Source: a virus
DNA length: 42,980 nt
IMG/VR virus record: IMGVR_UViG_3300047409_000355
Coordinates: 1 to 42,980 of that record
Direction: 5' to 3' (one strand)
The position numbers and the translations under genes are program-made. Below, in pieces: positions 16,707 to 23,736 of the stretch. Under the pieces are notes generated by a model that ran no database searches, was not told the origin of the DNA, and worked only from the letters and a program-made list of their open reading frames with translations. The stretch's first letter is position 1. Each line of letters starts with the position of its first letter.

Positions 16707-18286
16707 TGAACGTCGCCGTGTCTACGGAACCCACGGTGCTGGCGGTCGCGCTCCAGCAAGCCCTGGCGCTGTACCGACACCGACAGTACGCCTCGGCCGA
16801 GGCGCTGCTATCGGACATCCTCGTTCGTGATCCCGGCTGCGCCCATGCCCTCCACCTGCTGGGCCTGATCTGCGAGCAGCGGAACGACCTCGATATGGCC
16901 GAGGGACTGCTCAGACGGGCGCTCACGCTCAGCCCGCATTCCAGGGTCGCGCATAACCTGGGCGTGGTCTTGATGCGGATGGGACGCCTTGATGAGGCAA
17001 TCGTGGTCTATCGTCAGGCCATCGCCCTGGAGCCCGACTACGCCGAAGCCTGGACCAACCTGCTGTTTGCGCTTGACTACCACCCGTTCTCATCACCAGA
17101 GCTGCTTCGGGCCGAGCGGGCAGCGTTCGACCGCGCCTGCTGCTGCCAGTTGACAGCAGCCTCGCCACGCCACACCAACGACCCGAACCCTGAGCGCCCG
17201 CTCAGAGTCGGCTACATCTCGGCCGACTTCCGCACCACGCACTCGGCCGCTGGCGCGTTCGCCTGGATTCCTTCCCACGACCCCGCGGCCGTCGAGAGCT
17301 ATCTCTACTCGAACTATCCGGGCGCCGACCCAACCGATGCGGTCTTCAAGGCCGCGGCCGAGGTCTGGAGCGAGGTCTCAGACCTCTCGACGTTGGAATT
17401 GGCGGGAGCTATCAGGGCCGATAAGATCGATATCCTGGTCGACCTCTCGAGCGTGTCGGAGGGCGGGCGTCCACTGGTGATGGCGGCCAGGTCGGCCCCG
17501 ATCCAACTCTCCGGCTGGGGCTACCCGCACGGCCTAGGCATCCGCGCGCTCGACTACCTGGCATCAGACGACGTGGCCATCCCGCCCGACCACGACGACC
17601 GCTACCGCGAGCAGATCCTGCGACTGCCGACCTTGATGACCTACTCGCCCGGCCGCACGCCTGATGTGGGTGTGTCGCCCGAACACAGGCTCGGCTACCG
17701 GACCTACGGCTACCTCGGGCGGGCGATGAAGCTGAACGACCAGACCCTGGCCACCTGGGCCGAGTTGCTGCGGGCTGACCCGACGAGCAGGCTGCTGCTG
17801 AAGTCGCCCCAGTACGACGCGACCAGTATGCGGAATCGGGTGGCAGCGCCGTTGTTGGCGCTCGGGATCACCCACGACCGGATCGAGGTCAGGGCGGGTT
17901 CGAGCAGAGAGTCCCACCTGGCTGCCTATCACGACATCGACGTCGCCCTCGATCCCTTTCCGATCGGCGGGGGCGCGACCACGCTCGACGCGTGCTGGAT
18001 GGGGGTGCCGACCGTCTGCATGCTGGGCGAGAACGTCTCCGGACGGATCTCGGGCAGCATCCTCACCACCATCGGCGCCGACGCCTGGATCGCCCCAGAC
18101 CGTGACGCCTACATCCAGTACGCCCGCACCCGCTCCACGCCCGAGCGGGCCCACCTCAGGGAGCAGTTGGCTCACTCGATAATCTGCGACCTGCCGCGCT
18201 ACGCCCGCTGGGTCGAGGACGCCTACCGCGGGATCTGGCGGGACTGGTGTCAACGCCAATGGGGCCAGGGAGTGCCGGACGCATGA
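16706..18286 (+). CDS. TPR plus GT41 glycosyltransferase (OGT/SPINDLY-like)
   Basis: The 526-residue product starts with GTG at 16706, after GGGAGGG, sharing one base with the previous stop. Residues about 10-130 form three TPR repeats ending EAIVVYRQAIALEPDYAEAW. The rest matches the two-lobed GT41 catalytic region: LRVGYISADF with H179 shortly after, SAPIQLSGWGYP, then RAMKLND with K342 (the donor-phosphate lysine position), then FPIGGGATTLDACWMGVP. Family members transfer GlcNAc or fucose to Ser/Thr of proteins. Lying between virion genes, it may glycosylate a virion protein or a host protein late in infection; that is inference. Base composition matches its neighbours, so any transfer is old. 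Confidence 0.9.
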   Translation: MNVAVSTEPTVLAVALQQALALYRHRQYASAEALLSDILVRDPGCAHALHLLGLICEQRNDLDMAEGLLRRALTLSPHSRVAHNLGVVLMRMGRLDEAIVVYRQAIALEPDYAEAWTNLLFALDYHPFSSPELLRAERAAFDRACCCQLTAASPRHTNDPNPERPLRVGYISADFRTTHSAAGAFAWIPSHDPAAVESYLYSNYPGADPTDAVFKAAAEVWSEVSDLSTLELAGAIRADKIDILVDLSSVSEGGRPLVMAARSAPIQLSGWGYPHGLGIRALDYLASDDVAIPPDHDDRYREQILRLPTLMTYSPGRTPDVGVSPEHRLGYRTYGYLGRAMKLNDQTLATWAELLRADPTSRLLLKSPQYDATSMRNRVAAPLLALGITHDRIEVRAGSSRESHLAAYHDIDVALDPFPIGGGATTLDACWMGVPTVCMLGENVSGRISGSILTTIGADAWIAPDRDAYIQYARTRSTPERAHLREQLAHSIICDLPRYARWVEDAYRGIWRDWCQRQWGQGVPDA

Positions 18287-18483
18287 CCACGGCGTCACCG
18301 CTCGCACGACTGCAACCCGTCCGCTGTGCCGAATGCAGCTACCCCGTGTGCCACGTCGACCCGAGAGTGGCGGGTACGCTGGCTGGCGGCGTCTGCACCC
18401 ACTGTCGGAAGGACAAGAACGGGCTTCCGAAGCGGGTTTACACATACATGCGCTACGTTGACCAGGAATCAGGGAGCGACTAG
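18283..18483 (+). CDS. Zinc-ribbon protein, 66 aa
   Basis: The ATG at 18283 overlaps the stop of the GT41 gene (ATGA); an earlier in-frame ATG at 18247 lies inside that gene and is less likely. The product has CAECSYPVC near residue 16 and CTHC near residue 44, a four-Cys ribbon, and a basic middle. Coupling to the glycosyltransferase suggests it is co-translated with it. Role unknown. Confidence 0.7.
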   Translation: MTTASPLARLQPVRCAECSYPVCHVDPRVAGTLAGGVCTHCRKDKNGLPKRVYTYMRYVDQESGSD

Positions 18484-18515
18484 ACTACCAGCAATCGCAT
18501 AGCGCGCGGCTAGAA

Positions 18516-18551
18516 GGCCGATGCCCGAGTCAGATGACTTGGGGGTCGGCC
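18516..18551 (+). terminator. Stem-loop between the GT41 and scaffold modules
   Basis: GGCCGA (18516-18521) pairs with TCGGCC (18546-18551), and inside it CCC and AGTC pair with GACT and GGG around an AGAT loop. It lies in the 111-base gap 18484-18594, the largest break in the virion operon. No T tract follows in the plus direction, so this may be an attenuator, an RNA-processing site or a weak terminator. A promoter for the capsid genes was looked for in the gap and not found. Confidence 0.5.
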
Positions 18552-18594
18552 TGTTGTGTGAACTGGGCCTCCTCCGGGTCAGGGAAGGTCCAGC

Positions 18595-19608
18595 GTGGAG
18601 CAGCCCGACAGCCCCCAGAATCCCGTCGTCGTAGCAGACCCGGCCCCGCAATCCACGGAGCATGTCGTTCCGAGTCGCCCCTTCTCCCTCACGAGGGCGC
18701 TCGGTCTGCCCGACAGCTCCAGTGTGACCCGTGGCCCGTCTGACGACGACGACGAGGACGACGAGTCTGCCTCCGATTCCGCCCCGGCTGGGGCGTCGAG
18801 TGAGGCAGGTGCTGGGGATCGGACGGCTGCTCCAACGGGTACCCCCCCGGGTACCCCCCCGACGAAACTGTCCCGCAGGCAGCAAGCGGCAGAAGAGAGC
18901 CGCCAGCGCATTCAGCAACTCGAAGCCGAGCGCGATCAAGCCCGTGAACAAGGCCGGGCCGAGGCGCGCGAGGCCCTCGCCCGCGAGCAGGCCGAGCGGC
19001 AGGCGCAAGAGCAGCAGGCGTCCGTGTCACGGGCCCACCTGGCCGACGTCGAACGGCTACAGCGACTGCTGCGGACGCCCGATGGGCAGCTTACGGCCGA
19101 GGACTATGCCTGGCGTGAGGACCAGAAGGAATTGCTGGCCCGCTACCCCGACGCCGAACGCCATTTCGCGGCCGAGCGTGACCATGCCATCACCGTGGAG
19201 CGCCAGCGCCAGGCTGCCGAGCGGACCGCGTTCCTGGATGGGATCGTCGCCCAGCTCAGGGCCTCGGAGGCATTGCCCGGGGTCAGCCACGACGACCTGA
19301 AAGCGGATGCGCCAACCCCGCTCGACTCCTGGGACAAGATGGCGGCCTATTTCCATGCTGCCGGTGCCAGCAGCACTGCCTCCGAGCTGCAGCCGAAGCT
19401 CGACCAGGCCCTCGAAACCATTGAACGACAGGCCGCTGAGATCAAGGATTTGCGGCTCGTCGGCCCGCGCGGTCTGGGTGCCGCCCGAGCCCCCGTTTCC
19501 GGGGGCACGTCGGCTGGCACCGAGAACGGCTCGTCCAGTTTCGACCCGCGCCGCTCAGCGCGAGATAACCTCGCCGCTGCCCTGGCTCAGGGGTCGAACG
19601 GACACTAG
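18595..19608 (+). CDS. Putative scaffolding protein, 337 aa
   Basis: A GTG start follows an AGGGAAGG stretch. The protein has an acidic, low-complexity N-terminus with a poly-Asp/Glu run, then a long charged coiled coil (about residues 95-145, Gln/Glu/Arg/Ala-rich), further helices and a Gly/Ser-rich end. Position directly before the major capsid gene and this composition are those of phage scaffolds, which shape the procapsid and are then removed. There is no protease motif. The call rests on context and composition. Confidence 0.75.
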   Translation: MEQPDSPQNPVVVADPAPQSTEHVVPSRPFSLTRALGLPDSSSVTRGPSDDDDEDDESASDSAPAGASSEAGAGDRTAAPTGTPPGTPPTKLSRRQQAAEESRQRIQQLEAERDQAREQGRAEAREALAREQAERQAQEQQASVSRAHLADVERLQRLLRTPDGQLTAEDYAWREDQKELLARYPDAERHFAAERDHAITVERQRQAAERTAFLDGIVAQLRASEALPGVSHDDLKADAPTPLDSWDKMAAYFHAAGASSTASELQPKLDQALETIERQAAEIKDLRLVGPRGLGAARAPVSGGTSAGTENGSSSFDPRRSARDNLAAALAQGSNGH

Positions 19609-19622
19609 ACGGAGTCGCAAAA

Positions 19623-20582
19623 ATGGCCGTCACTCTCCTCCAGTTCAACATCGACACCAGGGCCGACGATCTCGAAGGCAGCCTGGTCCAGATGTTCAAC
19701 GACTTCTCGCCGGTCTTCTCGGAAATCCCGATGTCAGACAACGGCGACGCGATGTTTTACGACTACGAGCAGGTCAAACTGCTCCCCAGCGTCGGCTGGC
19801 GGGCCTTCAACACGGCCTGGACCGAGTCGACCGGCGTCACCACGCCCTACCGCGAGTACCTCAAGGTGCTCGGCGGCGAGGCGAAGTGGGACGTCCAGTT
19901 CGCCAATCCCAAGACGATCACGCGCCAGACCGAACTGAAAGTCTTAGCCGCGGTCAAAGCCTGGGACGCCGCATTCTTTGAGGGCACGCCGATCAGCGAC
20001 CCAAACTCGATGATCGGACTCAGGCCCCGCATCGGCGGCAACCAGTTGATCCTGAACGCCGCTGGCGGCGGTCCGCTGACCCTGGCCAAGTTGTCGAGCC
20101 TGATCGACGCCGTGCCGTTCAGTACCCGTCAAGAACAGGGCATGGTCCGCGGCCAGGGCATCCGCAAGGTGCTCTACATGAACCGCACGGTGCGGAACAA
20201 GATCGACACCCTCATCGGGGCCCAGACCGGCAGCCTGAACATCATGACCACCAAAGACGCCTTCGGCAACATGGTCGAGCAGTTCCGCGACGCCGTCATT
20301 CGTGTCGTCGAGACCACGGGTGATGGCACGACCACGCTGGGCTTCGACGAGGACCCAGGTGACGCTGTCTCCGACACGGCCTCGATCTACTGCGTGGCGT
20401 TCGGGGATGGGCTGGTCGAGGGGCGGTTCCGCACCCGTTCGGGCGGCAAAACGCTCGATGTGTTCAGGAAGGACCAGCTGGAGGCCGAGCCTCGAGGCCT
20501 CATCCGCTTCGAAGGTATGTACGGATTAGCCGTGGAGCACCCAAGATCCTGCGCCAGGTTGTATGGCATTACTAATGCCTGA
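19623..20582 (+). CDS. Major capsid protein (HK97 fold, probable)
   Basis: This 319-residue protein follows the scaffold gene by 14 bases. It has the profile of HK97-type capsid proteins without a long delta domain: an acidic N-arm, a central helix-rich stretch (KTITRQTELKVLAAVKAWD), a spine-like region with LYMNRTVRNKIDTLIG, and a beta-rich end containing IYCVAFGDGLVEG and RGLIRFEGMYGLAVEHPRS. That last strand pattern, near the C-terminus, is shared by many phage coat proteins. It would form the icosahedral shell. The alternative, another abundant virion protein, is unlikely given the order scaffold, this gene, connectors. Confidence 0.85.
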   Translation: MAVTLLQFNIDTRADDLEGSLVQMFNDFSPVFSEIPMSDNGDAMFYDYEQVKLLPSVGWRAFNTAWTESTGVTTPYREYLKVLGGEAKWDVQFANPKTITRQTELKVLAAVKAWDAAFFEGTPISDPNSMIGLRPRIGGNQLILNAAGGGPLTLAKLSSLIDAVPFSTRQEQGMVRGQGIRKVLYMNRTVRNKIDTLIGAQTGSLNIMTTKDAFGNMVEQFRDAVIRVVETTGDGTTTLGFDEDPGDAVSDTASIYCVAFGDGLVEGRFRTRSGGKTLDVFRKDQLEAEPRGLIRFEGMYGLAVEHPRSCARLYGITNA

Positions 20583-20604
20583 GTCGCGCACGGGAGTTGT
20601 ACCG

Positions 20605-21336
20605 ATGGAACAGGATGCCGCTGCCATCCAGGCGCGCATGGACGGGCCGCCGCCCTCGCACGTCCGCAACATCAACATTGACACCCACATCGGCCAGTCC
20701 CCGCAGCGGCCGTATGCGCTGCTCGAGGACGCGATGGCCGTGATCAGCAACGGCTGGAAGGACAAGGCCGCGCTCGACGCCTCGGTCGCGAGCGCACCCG
20801 AGCCGCAGGGGCTGCCCGATGGCGCCCCCAACCCGAACGAGGTCCAGGGCGGGGATGGCGGACTCTTCCGCTACGTCATCTCGCAGGAGGCCCGCGAGCC
20901 GCTGCTGGTTGACGGCGTGGTCAACGAGACCATTCGCTTCGAGAAACGGGGCGTCAGCCTGACCCAGCAGGGCGCACGGGCAGCCACCGAGAACGGCAGT
21001 CCGAGCGACTACTGGAACGGCTTCACCTGGCTGCGTGACGGCGTCAAGCCCGAGCGAGACTTCCCGTCGATGATCAAGTCGCAGCAGCTAGACGAGGCTC
21101 AGCCGCTGGTCTTTACGGCGCCCGTCAGCTCGCAAGCCGCCGCCACCTACAAGCAGACAGCAGCGAGAGCGGAGGCTGCCAAGCCCGTCATCCCTGAAGC
21201 TGCGCCCGCGCCGGCCGAGCCCGCGCCGGCCGAGCCCGCGCCGGCCGAGCCCGCGCCGGCGGACCCGAAGCCTGCCGAGCCGAAGGCCCAGCCGAAGCCG
21301 GCGGACCCGAAGGCCCAGCCGAAAGAGAAGGAGTAA
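20605..21336 (+). CDS. Hypothetical virion protein with Pro/Ala repeat tail, 243 aa
   Basis: The ATG at 20605 is chosen over one at 20563 because CGGGAG lies just upstream and the earlier start overlaps the capsid gene. The main body has mixed alpha/beta character. The last 45 residues are repeats of AEPAP and KPADPKAQ type, encoded by a 15-bp tandem repeat. Next to the capsid gene, it may decorate or line the head. No family was recognised. Confidence 0.7.
   Translation: MEQDAAAIQARMDGPPPSHVRNINIDTHIGQSPQRPYALLEDAMAVISNGWKDKAALDASVASAPEPQGLPDGAPNPNEVQGGDGGLFRYVISQEAREPLLVDGVVNETIRFEKRGVSLTQQGARAATENGSPSDYWNGFTWLRDGVKPERDFPSMIKSQQLDEAQPLVFTAPVSSQAAATYKQTAARAEAAKPVIPEAAPAPAEPAPAEPAPAEPAPADPKPAEPKAQPKPADPKAQPKEKE
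21208..21267 (+). repeat. 15-bp tandem repeat, about four copies
   Basis: The unit GCGCCGGCCGAGCCC is present three times exactly (21208-21252) and once with changes to 21267. Each unit encodes five residues, so copy number can vary without a frameshift. It forms a flexible Pro/Ala/Glu tail on the protein encoded at 20605. Confidence 0.9.
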
Positions 21337-21339
21337 TCG

Positions 21340-21750
21340 ATGGTCAGCTTGATCTCGAACCAGGATGAGCTCCTCCGCCTGACGGGCAGCACCGGCAACC
21401 CGCTTGAGACGGTCACGACGACCGGCAACGGCACCGGCGCCAATTACGGGGCTGACCGGAATGTCCAGTTCTTCTTGATGGCCGCCGGCGCCGTGACGGG
21501 CACGTCACCCACCCTGGACGTCAAGTTCCAGGACAGTGCCGACGGCACGACCTACACCGACCTGGGCGTGAGCTTCCCCCAGGCGACCACCACCGTCGGC
21601 ACGGTCATCGGCAACCTGGGTGACTTCCCGACCGTCATGGTGCATACCAAACCAGGCCGACCGTATTTGAGAGTGGTCAAGACGGTTGGCGGGACCACGC
21701 CCAGTTTCGGGTCGATGGCGGTCTTGCACACGCCGCCGACGAGCTGGTAG
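21340..21750 (+). CDS. Putative head decoration or minor virion protein, 136 aa
   Basis: A strong GAGAAGGAG site precedes the ATG. The protein is predominantly beta, rich in Gly and Thr, with the phrase LDVKFQDSADGTTYTDLG in its middle. Such a segment occurs in small phage proteins of jelly-roll or Ig-like type. It lies between the capsid gene and the connector-like genes, so a capsid-surface role is likely but not proven. Confidence 0.7.
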   Translation: MVSLISNQDELLRLTGSTGNPLETVTTTGNGTGANYGADRNVQFFLMAAGAVTGTSPTLDVKFQDSADGTTYTDLGVSFPQATTTVGTVIGNLGDFPTVMVHTKPGRPYLRVVKTVGGTTPSFGSMAVLHTPPTSW

Positions 21751-21775
21751 CAGGCGCGGAGCGCCGGAGGCAGCT

Positions 21776-22768
21776 GTGCCGTCAGCCTTCGTCCTACCCG
21801 CTGGCCTGATCGGGTCTGGCTCGACACGCGAGCAGTACCGCAAGCGCATCGGCCAGCGGGTAGGCAGGTTCTATCGTGGCACGGTCACCGACCAAGCCAA
21901 CGAGCTGGACGCCGATCGGACCGTCCTGTCACGCACGTTGCGCTCGGACGTCGGACCGATGTCACGGCTCGATGGTCTGTACTGCTACCTCCGTTCAGGC
22001 TCGCAAGCTGGAGCCCAGCGGGCCGTCATCGACGGCACGTTCGACGGCCCGCAGGCAACGCTCATGCTCGACGCCCCCTTCTCGGCCCCGCTCCGGGTGG
22101 GCGACGAGTACGAGCTGGCGCAACTACCAGCCGAAGACTACCTCGGGGTCGGCGGTCTCAACACCCGTGTCTATGACGCGCTCTCGTCGGTCTGGATCAG
22201 GGACCGTCTGGCCTTCACGGGGGACGGCGGCTATGCCTACGATCTGCTCGAATGGCCGTGGCTTGCAAGCGACGACCAGATCGTCGGACTGCTCGACCGC
22301 GTCCTCGTGTCACCCAGTGGCAATCCGTTGCCGTCTCGATCGCCGTGGCGGATTCGCTACCAGGGCTCGACCCACTACCTGGAGACGGACCTGTCCTACC
22401 CCATTGGCACACCGTTCGAGGTCGAGGTCTTTCGCCCGTCGAACACGCTGATCCGTTCGGGCGGCGCCTGGGGATCAGGAGACGGGCTGCAGCACGAAGA
22501 CGACGAAGCGATTCCGCCGGTCTCGCTCATCGCGGCGATCGGGCTGTGCTTTACCTACCAGGAGATGCTCGGGCGGGCCCAATGGCTCGGCCAGTCCGCT
22601 CCGTCGCTCGCGTACCTCGAACGAGAGTACCAGCGCTGGACGAAGACGGCCGCCCGTCTCAAGTGGGAGTACCTGCCGTACGAGATCGTGGAAGCCAGCG
22701 CGCCGCTCGTGCGGGTCTCGTACGGATCAGGCTGGATGTCCGAGAGCGGCAGACCGCGTAGCGTATAG
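21776..22768 (+). CDS. Connector/adaptor-like virion protein, first paralogue
   Basis: The GTG at 21776 has GGAGG at 21766-21770; the open frame further upstream is a shadow. The 330-residue product has beta-rich segments and a helical C-terminal region. It shares its order of features with the next gene's product: a Tyr-rich segment then GDEYEL, a PWRIRY strand, EVEVFRP, a GLQHEDDEA-type acidic turn and a long helix starting ALIAAIGLCFTYQ-like. The two genes therefore look like an ancient tandem duplication. In this position, adaptor or gatekeeper proteins joining portal to tail are expected. Confidence 0.7.
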   Translation: MPSAFVLPAGLIGSGSTREQYRKRIGQRVGRFYRGTVTDQANELDADRTVLSRTLRSDVGPMSRLDGLYCYLRSGSQAGAQRAVIDGTFDGPQATLMLDAPFSAPLRVGDEYELAQLPAEDYLGVGGLNTRVYDALSSVWIRDRLAFTGDGGYAYDLLEWPWLASDDQIVGLLDRVLVSPSGNPLPSRSPWRIRYQGSTHYLETDLSYPIGTPFEVEVFRPSNTLIRSGGAWGSGDGLQHEDDEAIPPVSLIAAIGLCFTYQEMLGRAQWLGQSAPSLAYLEREYQRWTKTAARLKWEYLPYEIVEASAPLVRVSYGSGWMSESGRPRSV

Positions 22769-22782
22769 GAGATCTGGTACTG

Positions 22783-23736
22783 ATGCCGACCTACCAGAAA
22801 CTGCGCCGGATGCTGGCCCAGGAGATCGGGCCGTTCGGGGCGTTTACCGCCTCGAACGGCGTTGCGAGCTTCGACGAAGCGGTCTGCCCTGGGGCGTTCG
22901 ACTCAACCGAGCTTGCCTCGACCGCGTTCGCCTACCAGTGGTTCTACAGGAACGGCTCGACCGACGTCGCCCAACGCAGGATCAAGGGCGCAGGGCTCAC
23001 GGTCGGGACCGACAACCCAGGACAGAAGGTGATCAAGCTCGACGGGCCGCTCGGCACGGCGATCGAGGCCGGCACCACGTTCGAGCTGTTCGGCCGACTG
23101 CCCGCGACGACCACGCAGACGGCTGGCGGGACGACCGTCATCATGGGCCTGCTGGAGTGCCTGAACGCAGCCCTCCATCACATCCTGGTGCCCGATCTGA
23201 TCACACTGCCGCTGGTCTCCGGTCGGTGTGACTACGTGCTGGAGCCCGCCTGGCTCGACCGCGCCAGCCGCCTGGTCGAGGTCCGCGCCCCCGACGTGCG
23301 CGGCACGAAGCGGATTCCGAGCTGGCGGACCTGGCGGATCGACGAGCAAGTTGACGGGCCGATCCTGCACGTCGATGCGCCCTGGACGTTCACGTCAGGG
23401 GCGCCAGCGCTGGAATTGCGGGTCCTGCGCCCGGCCTGGACCCGGATCAAGGTGGCCGACACCTGGGTCGACAGCACGGTCGGCTTACACAACGACGCGG
23501 ACGAGTGCGGGTCGGATGAGACCGCTATCGTCACGGTCGCCAAGGCGTTCGCCTACCAGGCGCTCAGAGAGTCGCGGGCGGGTGGCGATCGGGCCCGCTA
23601 CGACATGCTGTATGAGCGCCAGGTACAGCTCGCTCGGGCGGTCAGAGGGTACGACAAAGACAACGACGTTGACCCAGCGGTGCCGAAGGCACCGCTGGGT
23701 CAAGCCGCGACGGGCCGCGTGGAGGCAGCCGCGTGA
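22783..23736 (+). CDS. Connector/adaptor-like virion protein, second paralogue
   Basis: The 317-residue product starts at an ATG 15 bases after AGGAG-like bases. Segments that line up with the preceding protein are YQWFYRNGS with TTFELFGRLP, the strand pair WRTWRI and ELRVLRP, then TVGLHNDADECGSD and a helix containing VAKAFAYQALRES. Identity is low, so the copies have diverged for different roles, for example two rings of the neck. The stop overlaps the start of the tailspike gene (GTGA). Confidence 0.7.
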   Translation: MPTYQKLRRMLAQEIGPFGAFTASNGVASFDEAVCPGAFDSTELASTAFAYQWFYRNGSTDVAQRRIKGAGLTVGTDNPGQKVIKLDGPLGTAIEAGTTFELFGRLPATTTQTAGGTTVIMGLLECLNAALHHILVPDLITLPLVSGRCDYVLEPAWLDRASRLVEVRAPDVRGTKRIPSWRTWRIDEQVDGPILHVDAPWTFTSGAPALELRVLRPAWTRIKVADTWVDSTVGLHNDADECGSDETAIVTVAKAFAYQALRESRAGGDRARYDMLYERQVQLARAVRGYDKDNDVDPAVPKAPLGQAATGRVEAAA

